Positions 47,271 to 57,157 of a stretch of DNA of 64,000 bases are shown here, piece by piece. The notes under the pieces are model-generated. The model ran no database searches, was not told the DNA's origin, and saw only the letters and a list, made by a program, of their open reading frames with translations. The stretch comes from Lachnospiraceae bacterium (GTDB lineage: Bacteria > Bacillota > Clostridia > Lachnospirales > Lachnospiraceae), in NCBI GenBank assembly GCA_024690885.1, contig JAILOI010000060.1:1-64000 (forward strand), read 5' to 3'. A program made the translations under genes and the position numbers. Numbering within the stretch: the stretch's first letter is position 1; each line of letters begins with the position of its first letter.

Positions 47271-48181
47271 CGGGACATCATTTCCCGATACCGATTCAAT
47301 TCCTCCACATAGGCTTGTCCATACTCGGAAAGGTTGCTGCCCTTGCGAATAATATAGCCGATGGTGATGGGATCTTCTTCCTTCAGTTTGATGGCTACCA
47401 TGCCTTGTAGGATTGCTTCCTCTCCGGAAAGCATGCCGGAGCCGATGGAATACCCGTGTAGCTGCGCAATCATCTCCATGGTGGTTGCCCGGTCATCCGA
47501 TTTAATCAACTTCGGAAAGTCATAGTCTGCCAACGCTTCCTCCGGAAGGTAGAAATTGCTGTCATCACTCTGGTCGAAGGTGATACAAGGATACTCCGCC
47601 AGTTCTTCCAGGGAAATCTCCGCTCGTCCTGCATAGGGGTGATCGTTCCATACGTAGATGTAGGTGTTTCGCTTCATCAGGGGGACAAACTCCAGTCCAT
47701 ACTCCTTGATGAGCTTCTTCATGACCTGCTCGTTGCCTTCGGAAAAGGAGAGTATTCCCACTTCGCTTTTCAGGCTGGATACATCCTCTAGCACTTCCTT
47801 GGTCTTGGTTTCGTGAATGGAAAAATCGTATTGCTCCAAACCCGCCTGTCGAATCACCTGCACAAAGGCCTTGATGGCCACATTGTAATGCTGGGTGGAG
47901 ACCGAAAAGCGCGCCTTCGTTCTATTCTTTGCCAGAAAGCGGTCCTCTAAAATCTCATACTGATTCAGGGCTTTCTTGGCATACATCAAGAACTCCCGGC
48001 CCTCGTCCGTCAATTGGATGCCCCGATTGGTCCGTTCAAAAATCAAGTGTCCCAGTTCCTCTTCCAATTCATGCACGCTGGCAGAAAGTGCCGGTTGAGA
48101 GACATACAGCTTGGTCGACGCCTCCCGCATGGACTTGGAATTTGCAATTTCCAATACATACCTTAGTTGCGTGATATTCAT
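47267..48181 (-). CDS. LysR-family transcriptional regulator
   Basis: MNITQLRYVLEIANSKSMREASTKLYVSQPALSASVHELEEELGHLIFERTNRGI. Confidence 0.95.
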   Translation of the reverse strand: MNITQLRYVLEIANSKSMREASTKLYVSQPALSASVHELEEELGHLIFERTNRGIQLTDEGREFLMYAKKALNQYEILEDRFLAKNRTKARFSVSTQHYNVAIKAFVQVIRQAGLEQYDFSIHETKTKEVLEDVSSLKSEVGILSFSEGNEQVMKKLIKEYGLEFVPLMKRNTYIYVWNDHPYAGRAEISLEELAEYPCITFDQSDDSNFYLPEEALADYDFPKLIKSDDRATTMEMIAQLHGYSIGSGMLSGEEAILQGMVAIKLKEEDPITIGYIIRKGSNLSEYGQAYVEELNRYREMMSR

Positions 48182-48280
48182 CTTTCGTTCCTCACAGGAA
48201 TACGTTTCAATACTACGCTTTTAATTTATACCATTTGGGTAGGAATTACCATAACAAACGAAAGATTTTCACTTTTTTCT

Positions 48281-49561
48281 TTATACTGCCGCAAATCCCC
48301 TTTCCAAATCCGCAATGATATCATCTACATGCTCCGTTCCGATGGAGAGACGAATGGTGTTTGGCTTGATTCCCTGATCTAGCAGTTCCTCTTCGGAAAG
48401 CTGTGAATGGGTGGTGGAAGCCGGATGAATTACCAGACTCTTCACATCCGCCACGTTGGCCAACAAGGAGAAAATCTCCAGATGGTCAATAAACTTCCAT
48501 GCTTCTTCCTGGCCGCCCTTGATTTCGAAGGTGAAGATGGATGCGCCGCCATTAGGGAAGTAGCGCTCATACAGTGCGTGATCCGGATGATTGGCCAGAG
48601 ATGGATGATTGACATGGGCCACCTTGGGATGATTCTCAAGATACTCTACCACCTTCTTGGTGTTCTCTGCGTGACGGTCCAATCGCAGGGAGAGGGTCTC
48701 CACACCCTGTAACAAGAGGAAGGCGTTGAATGGAGAGATGGTTGCTCCGGTATCACGTAATAAAATTGCTCGAATATAAGTTACGAATGCAGCCGGACCT
48801 GCTACGTCATAGAAGGAAACCCCGTGATAGCTTGGATTTGGCTCTGCAATATTTTTATACTTGCCGCTAGCCTTCCAATCAAAGGTACCCTTCTCAACAA
48901 TAATTCCACCAAGTGTGGTTCCATGTCCACCGATGAACTTGGTTGCGGAATGTACCACAATATCTGCACCATGCTCGAATGGACGAATGAGATATGGGGT
49001 TCCGAAGGTATTGTCTACCACCACCGGAAGTCCATGACGATGAGCCAATTCTGCAATGGCATCAATGTCCGGAATATCGCTGTTTGGATTACCTAAGGTT
49101 TCCAAATATACGGCTCTGGTATCATCCTGGATAGCTGCCTCTACCTCTGCTAAATTATGAGCATCCACAAAGGTTGTGGTAATGCCATACTGTGGCAGTG
49201 TGTGTGCCAGCAAGTTGTAGCTTCCGCCGTAGATGGTTTTCTGCGCTACGATGTGACCGCCGTTGGCTGCCAAGGCCTGAATGGTATAGTTGATGGCTGC
49301 GGAACCGGAAGCCAATGCCAATGCGGCGCTACCACCTTCCAGGGCTGCGATTCTTTTTTCCAATACATCCTGGGTGGTGTTGGTCAGTCGGCCATAGATA
49401 TTTCCCGGATCTGCCAGACCGAAGCGATCGGCTGCATGTTTGCTGTTGTGAAATACGTAAGAGGTGGTCTGGTAAATCGGTACGGCTCTGGAATCGGTGG
49501 CCGGGTCCGCATTTTCCTGTCCTACGTGTAACTGTAATGTTTCAAAACGATATGTACTCAT
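48281..49561 (-). CDS. O-acetylhomoserine sulfhydrylase / Cys-Met metabolism PLP enzyme; start at MSTYRFETLQ
   Basis: TLQLHVGQENADPATDSRAVPIYQTTSYVF; VHSATKFIGGHGTTLGG. Confidence 0.94.
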   Translation of the reverse strand: MSTYRFETLQLHVGQENADPATDSRAVPIYQTTSYVFHNSKHAADRFGLADPGNIYGRLTNTTQDVLEKRIAALEGGSAALALASGSAAINYTIQALAANGGHIVAQKTIYGGSYNLLAHTLPQYGITTTFVDAHNLAEVEAAIQDDTRAVYLETLGNPNSDIPDIDAIAELAHRHGLPVVVDNTFGTPYLIRPFEHGADIVVHSATKFIGGHGTTLGGIIVEKGTFDWKASGKYKNIAEPNPSYHGVSFYDVAGPAAFVTYIRAILLRDTGATISPFNAFLLLQGVETLSLRLDRHAENTKKVVEYLENHPKVAHVNHPSLANHPDHALYERYFPNGGASIFTFEIKGGQEEAWKFIDHLEIFSLLANVADVKSLVIHPASTTHSQLSEEELLDQGIKPNTIRLSIGTEHVDDIIADLERGFAAV

Positions 49562-49666
49562 GATGAAAATCTCCTTCCTTTTTGTGTCCTGTTCTTTTGT
49601 TATTGATATCCTACCATCTTGGTATGAGTTTGAAAAATCCCAAGATTTTATCATGGGTGATAACTT

Positions 49667-51775
49667 CTACTTATCCCAGCCCAATGCCTTCCGCTTCTCT
49701 TTCATATCCTCGATTATCTGGTGAGCCAACTGCACCGGGTCGGTGTTTACATTCATGGTAGAGCCAAGCAGTTCCTCGGTTCCGTGCTTTAAGAATTCAA
49801 TCACGTTCTTGGAGCCATAGATTTGAGCCTCCACGCAGTGATAGGAACTGATGCCGTTTAAGCGGAATCCAAGGGCCGCATCGATTCCCTTCTCATTGCC
49901 CCATTCCGGAGAAGAGAAGGCAAATGGCAGTTCACTTAAGTTTTTGCCAAGCTCATTGGCGATGCCGGCAAAAATTCCGGTGGACCGGGTGTTATCAATA
50001 CACTCCCCCACATGCCATACCGGCGGCAAATCATCTTCCAGGAATTCCTGCAAGGATGCACCTGCCTTCTTGCGACCGGAGATGGCACAATACCCCAGCT
50101 TCATCAATGGGAAGGATGCACATCCGTTGGAAATAATCAGGACGTTGTTTTTCAGCAATTCATCTGCCACATCCACAATGCACTTTTCATAGAGTACCTT
50201 GGGATTGTTGCAACCGACCATATTCACTACGCCTAGAATTTTGCCTTCTTGCAATGCCTTGGCCAGTGGTTTCATACTGCCAAATCTGCGGTGGATGTAT
50301 TCCACAGAAAATCCCACTTCCGCCTCTACTTCATACGGCGGAATATAAACCGGAATTCCCTTACGGGACTCAAAACTCTCAATTGCCCGTCGCACAATCT
50401 TCTCTGCTAAGGCCTTGGTCTCGGAAAGATTGCTGTGGTGATGATCATACTCATACCGCTCTGCTCCCGGAAGGCGTGCCGACTCACTGGTAGTGATGAC
50501 CGCTGTTTGAAAGCACTTGGCCACATCCATAATGGATGGAAAGACATCCTGTACATCGGCCACCCACAAATCCAGCGCGCCGGTACCCAGTACCAGTTCC
50601 GCAGAGACCGCATTGGATAGCGGAATGACACCACTATCTCGATACATTGCAGACAAACCGGAACAACAGATGCCATAGAAACGAATGCCCTTCGCGCCCT
50701 TGGATTTTGCCAGTTCCACCAAATCTTCCCGCTTACCGGCTGCCACAATCTGGCTGACCAACAACGGAAGATGTCCGTGCACCGCAATGTTTACGTAGCC
50801 TTTTTTCAATGCTCCGATGTTCACCTTCGAGGTTACCCGGTCTCCCACACCAAACAAGGCGTCGGTGGCTATGGATGCGCCCACTACACCGGAAAAAGTG
50901 AAGGCAAGTCCGCAGCGTAAGAACTGCTGCATAATGCTTTTCCAGTCTCCGTCCGTGGCGCATCCGCTCTTGTGATATGCTTCAAATACTTCATGATATG
51001 CACTGATTGGAAGGATATCCAATTCCTCCCATACCTTCCGTCGCTCCGGCAAGGCACAAGCGGTTATGGTCTTGTATTCATCCGGTACACTTCTGGACAA
51101 ATCCTCCAACAAGGCATCTGCCAAATCTTTTGCTACATGCTTTAACTGGCGATGCTTCTGTGGAATGCCAAACGCTTCCGCAGTGGAACGAATCTTCTGT
51201 TCCCCGAGAATCGGAATGTCCAATTCTCCTTCTGCCGCCTTCTTTAAGGAGAGCATAACCTCTCTGGCGTGCATACCGTGCTGCGATGCACCTGCTGCCG
51301 CAGAACGCAACAGATTTCTGGACACAATCAAATCTGCATCTGCGCCACAGACCCCTTTCGGTGCCTTGGCCGTCACGCGACAAGGTCCCATATTACAGAC
51401 CTTGCAGCATACACCGGCTAACCCGAAATTACACTGGGGTTTCTGGGCATCGAATCGATCGAACGCCGTATCAATACCTAACTGCTCCATGCGCAGCAGC
51501 ATCTCACGAACCGCCGGATCCGGCGTCTGGTCGATGACATCCTGTTTGGATGGGAATGTCTTCCGATATTCCGCCACTGCCTGCATATAATCTCTGGTAA
51601 AGTCTCCCTCTTCTTCCCCGCCATGATGACTTGCTTTCAATGTCACGGTGGGAATTCCGTGCTCATCAAATCCAATCAGGTTCCGATGCGAATGAATATG
51701 TGCGATCCCACCATGCCCATGTTCATGTTTCTGTTCCTGGGTGTGATGATGGTGATGATGCGTCGTGTTACTCAT
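49667..51775 (-). CDS. Divergent anaerobic carbon-monoxide dehydrogenase catalytic subunit (CooS-like), His-rich N-terminus; start at MSNTTHHHHHH
   Basis: QKPQCNFGLAGVCCKVCNMGPCRVTAKAPKGVCGAD; AVHGHLP; YGICCSG; VGCNNPKV; NGCASFPLM; HVGECIDNTR. Confidence 0.88.
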   Translation of the reverse strand: MSNTTHHHHHHTQEQKHEHGHGGIAHIHSHRNLIGFDEHGIPTVTLKASHHGGEEEGDFTRDYMQAVAEYRKTFPSKQDVIDQTPDPAVREMLLRMEQLGIDTAFDRFDAQKPQCNFGLAGVCCKVCNMGPCRVTAKAPKGVCGADADLIVSRNLLRSAAAGASQHGMHAREVMLSLKKAAEGELDIPILGEQKIRSTAEAFGIPQKHRQLKHVAKDLADALLEDLSRSVPDEYKTITACALPERRKVWEELDILPISAYHEVFEAYHKSGCATDGDWKSIMQQFLRCGLAFTFSGVVGASIATDALFGVGDRVTSKVNIGALKKGYVNIAVHGHLPLLVSQIVAAGKREDLVELAKSKGAKGIRFYGICCSGLSAMYRDSGVIPLSNAVSAELVLGTGALDLWVADVQDVFPSIMDVAKCFQTAVITTSESARLPGAERYEYDHHHSNLSETKALAEKIVRRAIESFESRKGIPVYIPPYEVEAEVGFSVEYIHRRFGSMKPLAKALQEGKILGVVNMVGCNNPKVLYEKCIVDVADELLKNNVLIISNGCASFPLMKLGYCAISGRKKAGASLQEFLEDDLPPVWHVGECIDNTRSTGIFAGIANELGKNLSELPFAFSSPEWGNEKGIDAALGFRLNGISSYHCVEAQIYGSKNVIEFLKHGTEELLGSTMNVNTDPVQLAHQIIEDMKEKRKALGWDK

Positions 51776-51794
51776 AATCTTTTTCCTTTTCTCA

Positions 51795-52577
51795 TTAGAT
51801 GTTGTATTCAATATCTGTTTCCACCTTCATGCTGAGCACGTCGAAAATCTTATCACGTACCAGAAGAAAATCTCCGCTGGTCCGGTCTCTGTCATGATGC
51901 AATGGCACCGGAATCACAGCCTTAATCTTGCCCGGATTTGGTGTCATAACCACCACCCGATCCGCCAGATACGTGGCTTCGTCAATATCGTGGGTAACAA
52001 ATATGATTGTCTTCTTCTCGTTTCTGCATAACTCTACAATGTCGTCCTGCAACTTCATTCGGGTGATGGCATCCAATGCGCCAAACGGCTCATCCATAAA
52101 GATAATATCCGGCTCTACTGCCAGTGCTCTTGCAATTGCCACCCGCTGTTTCTGTCCGCCGGATAATTGTCCCGGGAAGCGATTTTTAAATGCTTCCAGC
52201 TTTACCACCTGCAAATAATGCTCGGCGATGCGGCGTCGCTCCTCTTTCTTTAATGACTTCTGTTCTAATCCCAACTCTACGTTGCGGATTACGGTTCGCC
52301 ACGGGAGCAGTCCATAGTTCTGAAAAATCGTTACATTCTTCGTGCTTGGGGCATTCACCTTTTTCCCATCAATTTCTACTACTCCTTCGTCCAACAAATC
52401 AAAGCCGGCGATGGCATTTAGTAACGTGGACTTCCCACAACCGGAAGGACCAAGCAGACAGATTAGTTCTCCCCGTTCGATATCCAGATTTACATCGGAT
52501 AGGGCGCGAAAGATTTGATCCTGCTCCACATAGGACTTGCCCGCGTGTTCAATATGTATGTATGACATCTTATGCAC
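51795..52577 (-). CDS. ABC transporter ATPase, SsuB/TauB family
   Basis: LLGPSGCGKSTLLNAIAGF, LSGGQKQRVAIARALAVEPDIIFMDEPFGALD. Confidence 0.93.
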   Translation of the reverse strand: MHKMSYIHIEHAGKSYVEQDQIFRALSDVNLDIERGELICLLGPSGCGKSTLLNAIAGFDLLDEGVVEIDGKKVNAPSTKNVTIFQNYGLLPWRTVIRNVELGLEQKSLKKEERRRIAEHYLQVVKLEAFKNRFPGQLSGGQKQRVAIARALAVEPDIIFMDEPFGALDAITRMKLQDDIVELCRNEKKTIIFVTHDIDEATYLADRVVVMTPNPGKIKAVIPVPLHHDRDRTSGDFLLVRDKIFDVLSMKVETDIEYNI

Positions 52578-53346
52578 CTCCCCATGCGCGAAGAATTGCT
52601 TTCTCCAAACGACCGATGAGATAATCCAGAAGCAAACCGATCAAGCCGATGACCAAAATGGTTGCTAACAGATAATCTGCCCGGACATTGTTTCTGGCAT
52701 CAATAATCTGATAGCCCAAGCCGGACTGGGCGCCTACCATCTCGCCGGCTACCAGGAAAATCCAGGCGCTGCCCAAACTGACATGAATGGCGTTGGCGAT
52801 GGATGGAAAGATGGCCGGCAATATAATTTTCCATAACAATGCCGGATACTTGATGCCAAAGCTTTCTGCCACACGAAAATACAAGGGATCCATCCGAAAC
52901 ACCGCGGAGGCAGTGGATAATAGCACCGGAAAAAAAGCGGCGATAAAAATAATAACGATGGCCGGCACATCTCCGATTCCAAACAGCAACACCACAAAGG
53001 GCATCCACGCCGTCGGAGACACCGGTCGCAAGACCTGTAACAATGGATTTACATAGCGATACAACGGTGGAATACAACCCAGCAATAAGCCCAGCATCAC
53101 CGCGCACAAAACGGATAACACATATCCAATCACAAATCGATACATACTTGTTCCAAGAGAGGTAAGCAATTGCCCGGACACAAGCATCTCCCCTAATGCC
53201 TGAAGGGCCATCAGGGGAGATGGGAATAATGCCGCGCTATAATCACTGAACACAAAGGCAATTTGCCACACAATCAACAGAATCAAAATGGAAACAATTA
53301 CGTATCGCAATTCCAGTAGTTTCTTCATGTTCTGCTCCTTATTCAA
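52570..53346 (-). CDS. ABC transporter permease, SsuC/TauC family
   Basis: VAESFGIKYPALLWKIILPAIFPSIANAIHVSLGSAWIFLVAGEMVGAQSGLGY. Confidence 0.93.
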   Translation of the reverse strand: MNKEQNMKKLLELRYVIVSILILLIVWQIAFVFSDYSAALFPSPLMALQALGEMLVSGQLLTSLGTSMYRFVIGYVLSVLCAVMLGLLLGCIPPLYRYVNPLLQVLRPVSPTAWMPFVVLLFGIGDVPAIVIIFIAAFFPVLLSTASAVFRMDPLYFRVAESFGIKYPALLWKIILPAIFPSIANAIHVSLGSAWIFLVAGEMVGAQSGLGYQIIDARNNVRADYLLATILVIGLIGLLLDYLIGRLEKAILRAWGGA

Positions 53347-54262
53347 ACTCTGTTTTTACAAATTCCTCGTAGGTTGGAGGGTTCTCCAACAGGCCGTACT
53401 TTTTGACCTTGTCTGCCAGTTCTGCGTACATCTCTTCCGTGATTTCCAAATCATCAAAGGAAATCCATTCCAAGGAGAGATCCAATACTTCATCTGTCTG
53501 GTTTAGGTTTTCTTTTGCCACACTTAAGGCTTCGTCCCTGGACAGATTACTGCCGGCCGTTTTATAGGTATCTACCACCGTCTTGGCAACCTCGGGCCGC
53601 TGCTCAATGAATGCATCCGTAAGCACCAAACCGCAGCAGATGGAATCCTTCCAAAGCTCTTCCGATTCGCATAACACATGACCGGCTCCGATGGATACAC
53701 CCATGGCTCCAAATGGTTCGGCTACGCAGTATGCGTCAATCGTTCCGGCTGCAAGTGCAGATGGCATCTCGGTTGGTGCAAGTTCCACAATGTGAACGTC
53801 ATCGACGGTTAAATCATTTCTTGCAAGCAAATCATTCACCAAAATATAATGGGAGGACTGGCGGTGGGGAATGGCAATGGTCTTACCGGCCAGCTCTTCC
53901 TCTGTAATTTCATTGGATGCGACGATTACATTACCATCCCGATGTCCCAGGGCAACAGCCTTTAAGCCGACGCCCTCTGCTTTGGATTTCATCGCAAGTT
54001 CAATCAGGATGGATGCACCATCCACATTCCCGGTGTTTAACGCATCCAGCAGTTCCGGCCAGGAGCCATACTTCACCAGTTCAATCTCCACATCCCCGTT
54101 CTCCTCTAACAGTTTTGCTTCCTCCAAAACTGCCAGAGAATGGGTGATGGGCAAATATGCAATCTTGACGGTCTGCTGCTCATTCTGTACGGTTTTGTTT
54201 CCACAGCCCAATATGGTGAGAGCAAGTAAGAGTGCTAAACCAATCGCTTTTACTCGTTTCAT
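53339..54262 (-). CDS. ABC transporter substrate-binding lipoprotein, SsuA/NrtA-like
   Basis: Lipobox ILGCG; VKIAYLPITHSLAVLEEAKLL...; beside SsuB/C-like genes. Confidence 0.9.
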   Translation of the reverse strand: MKRVKAIGLALLLALTILGCGNKTVQNEQQTVKIAYLPITHSLAVLEEAKLLEENGDVEIELVKYGSWPELLDALNTGNVDGASILIELAMKSKAEGVGLKAVALGHRDGNVIVASNEITEEELAGKTIAIPHRQSSHYILVNDLLARNDLTVDDVHIVELAPTEMPSALAAGTIDAYCVAEPFGAMGVSIGAGHVLCESEELWKDSICCGLVLTDAFIEQRPEVAKTVVDTYKTAGSNLSRDEALSVAKENLNQTDEVLDLSLEWISFDDLEITEEMYAELADKVKKYGLLENPPTYEEFVKTEFE

Positions 54263-54282
54263 CTTTTTTCTTCTCCTCTTTC

Positions 54283-55215
54283 TTACTCAGTAAACAGTGG
54301 GGTGGAATAATAACGATCTCCGCTATCCGGTAACAAAGCAACGATGGTCTTGCCACGATTCTCCGGGCGCTTTGCCAACTCGATGGCTCCATACAGTGCT
54401 GCACCGGAGGAAATTCCTACGGAAATACCTTCCTTCTTTGCCAGCAACTTTGCAGTATCAAATGCGCTCTGGTTGGATGCCTTAAAGATTTCATCATAGA
54501 CGGATGTATTTAAGGTATCCGGTACGAATCCTGCGCCGATTCCCTGAATCTTGTGTGCACCTGCAGTACCTTCGGAAAGTACCGGGGAATCCTCCGGCTC
54601 CAATGCCACTACCTGCACCTTGTCATTCTGCTGCTTTAAGTATTCCCCTACACCGGTGACGGTTCCGCCGGTTCCAACACCTGCGATAAAGATATCTACT
54701 TCCCCATCCGTATCCTTCCAGATTTCCGGTCCGGTAGTTGCTCTGTGGATGGCTGGGTTTGCCGGGTTTATAAACTGTCCCGGGATGAAGCTGTTTGGTG
54801 TCTCGGCTGCAAGTTCCTCGGCTTTTGCAATGGCACCCTTCATACCCTTGCTGCCCTCGGTCAATACAATTTCGGCCCCATATGCTTTGATAATGTTTCT
54901 TCGCTCCACACTCATGGTTTCCGGCATGGTTAAAATCACGTGATAGCCCTTGGCTGCTCCGATGGCTGCCAAACCAATTCCTGTATTACCGGAAGTTGGC
55001 TCAATAATGGTTGCTCCGGGCTTTAATGCTCCACGATTCTCTGCATCCTCAATCATGGCTTTTGCAATACGGTCCTTGACGCTTCCTGCCGGGTTTAAAT
55101 ATTCCAGTTTCACTAAGACTTTTGCCTCTAAGCCCAGTTCTTTCTCAATATTTACGACCTCCACCAATGGTGTGTTTCCTATTAACTCTAACGTTCCTCT
55201 ATAAATCTTTGACAT
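54283..55215 (-). CDS. cysK: Cysteine synthase A; start at MSKIYRGTLELIGNTPLVE
   Basis: LEYLNPAGSVKDRIAKAMIEDAE; EPTSGNTGIGLA; GVGTGGTVTGVGEYLK. Confidence 0.96.
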   Translation of the reverse strand: MSKIYRGTLELIGNTPLVEVVNIEKELGLEAKVLVKLEYLNPAGSVKDRIAKAMIEDAENRGALKPGATIIEPTSGNTGIGLAAIGAAKGYHVILTMPETMSVERRNIIKAYGAEIVLTEGSKGMKGAIAKAEELAAETPNSFIPGQFINPANPAIHRATTGPEIWKDTDGEVDIFIAGVGTGGTVTGVGEYLKQQNDKVQVVALEPEDSPVLSEGTAGAHKIQGIGAGFVPDTLNTSVYDEIFKASNQSAFDTAKLLAKKEGISVGISSGAALYGAIELAKRPENRGKTIVALLPDSGDRYYSTPLFTE

Positions 55216-55333
55216 CTTATTGTGCCTCCTTCCTTTTGTTAGACCTATCATATCCGCAATCTCGCGTTTTGAATAATCGTTCGTTTTTATCGTCCGTGAT
55301 AAATCCAGGTTATCCCGGAAGGCAATTAAAAAA

Positions 55334-55366
55334 CGTCCAACGCAGTCATTGCTGCATTGGACGTAT
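55334..55366 (-). terminator. Terminator downstream of cupin gene
   Basis: Minus strand ACGTCCAATGCAGCAATGACTGCGTTGGACGTTTTTT. Confidence 0.85.
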
Positions 55367-55392
55367 CCATCCGTGTTTTCATTTCGGATTGC

Positions 55393-55869
55393 TTAGATGG
55401 TCTCGTAGGCCAGGTATGCCACTTCTTCTGCCACCTTCGGATAGGTTTCATAGATTTCCTGCTTGTTCACCAGGCGAAAGCCTTCGTAGGTGAAGTTTGG
55501 TGTGGTTGCGCAAGAAACAAAGGTATAGCCGTCTTTTTCCAAATTCTCTGCTCCAAAGATGGCGCCCTTGGGAATCAGCACCATGGCGTGCTCCCCGTGC
55601 TCGATGTCATTGCCCAGGGTGAGTTTCTCCATGCGGCCATCCATCAGCATGGTAATCACCATACCGCAGCCCTCGTGATAATACCAAATCTCATCACAAT
55701 CAATCTGATGAAAATGTGAGAGATCTCCGTTGTCCAGAAGGAAGTATATGCTTCCTGCCAGTGGGCGATTGTTGCATTCATAAGGTGCCGTGTAGACTTC
55801 TGCAAACCAGCCGCCTTCCGGGTGCTGCTCCAATTTATATTCCTTCTTTAACACATCTGTTCGACTCAT
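55393..55869 (-). CDS. Cupin-domain protein (DUF985-like)
   Basis: LEQHPEGGWFAEVYTAP...SIYFLLDNGDLSHFHQIDCDEIWYYHEG. Confidence 0.9.
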   Translation of the reverse strand: MSRTDVLKKEYKLEQHPEGGWFAEVYTAPYECNNRPLAGSIYFLLDNGDLSHFHQIDCDEIWYYHEGCGMVITMLMDGRMEKLTLGNDIEHGEHAMVLIPKGAIFGAENLEKDGYTFVSCATTPNFTYEGFRLVNKQEIYETYPKVAEEVAYLAYETI

Positions 55870-55892
55870 GTTTTCCTCCTATTGCGTGCCGG

Positions 55893-56801
55893 CTAAAACA
55901 AATCCAGCGAGCTGTCCAAATAAATTTCCTCCCGCACCACTAAGTGATACTGTGGTTTTGTCATATAATATAATAGAAATTCCAACAAAATAGCACTTCC
56001 CAGGCTTCGCCCCTCGATTTTAAAATTATAAAATCCCTTGGGCAGGTACCTCTGTTGGATATCCTCGATTCCGATGAATCCGGGATTTTTCATCGCATCC
56101 GAAAACCGATAGCCCCGATCCGCCATCGGTGATACACACGCGTGATCCTCGCAGGCTTCTCCCAAGCTTTTGCGGCTGACGTTCTCATAGCAGGCTTGTC
56201 GATCGTAGCAGTCATACCAGCAACATTCATTGCAGAGAAATTCCACTTTCGCTTTTTCTTCCTGCGACAGCCCCTCCAAGTACTCCCAAGCCTTATTCAG
56301 GCGAAAATCGGGCACCACATATTGGAAGTCCCTGCGCTGCAGTTCCGCTTCCATTTGCTTCTCATCCCGCAACACCTTGGTAGTGGAGGATACGTAATAG
56401 AAGTTGGGATAGGTCAGCTTTAAATAAGCCAGCAATCGATCGGAATGCAGGATGATTCCGGTTTTTACACCCGGGATGTTTGAAAACTGTTGGCACAGTG
56501 CATTGCATTGCACATCGGATAAGTGCTTCTCCTCCAACAAGGAATTGCTGAAGGTCAACCGCGGAGATATTCCATATTCCTGCATTAACGCTGCTACGGC
56601 TGCAGGATTTGCTTCTCCAAATCCAACCCGGCCGCCGCCCCACAGGCAATCTCCCGGCGCCCCATAGATAGAGCCAATCTCGCACCAGTCATAGAAGTAT
56701 TCCCGATGTTTCTCATACAACGGAAGAAATACCTGATAAAACTCATAAAATTCAAATAACCCGGGCAGATGATAGACTGCCTTGTTCTGTTGGTTCATCA
56801 C
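55893..56801 (-). CDS. Uncharacterised Cys-rich protein
   Basis: 302 aa ORF with LCNECCWYDCYDRQACYENVSR cysteine cluster; no confident family. Confidence 0.7.
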   Translation of the reverse strand: MMNQQNKAVYHLPGLFEFYEFYQVFLPLYEKHREYFYDWCEIGSIYGAPGDCLWGGGRVGFGEANPAAVAALMQEYGISPRLTFSNSLLEEKHLSDVQCNALCQQFSNIPGVKTGIILHSDRLLAYLKLTYPNFYYVSSTTKVLRDEKQMEAELQRRDFQYVVPDFRLNKAWEYLEGLSQEEKAKVEFLCNECCWYDCYDRQACYENVSRKSLGEACEDHACVSPMADRGYRFSDAMKNPGFIGIEDIQQRYLPKGFYNFKIEGRSLGSAILLEFLLYYMTKPQYHLVVREEIYLDSSLDLF

Positions 56802-57157
56802 GATACCACCACTTTTTATCTTATTTGTGATTCATCACCATTTTTGTTATACATTCTGTTTACAATTCTACCCAATTACAGATATATAAAACAAAGAGTT
56901 TCTTACATAAGCTGCCGTTCCACAAGCTCATGGACAATCTTTGAGTTCAAAGTTTCCTGTCCCGATTCAAATACTTCATATCAAAAGGAACAATGTTAGA
57001 CTTTCTATGTACCGTACTTTTCTCCACAAATATCTGATTTGCTTTCGTCACAAATATTATAATGTTTCACTCTTCGTCTGATTGTAAATGATAGCCTGTG
57101 AAAAATTTAGCCGCTTTTCCATTCCCTGCAATTAACTTATATGAAAGAATTATATGT

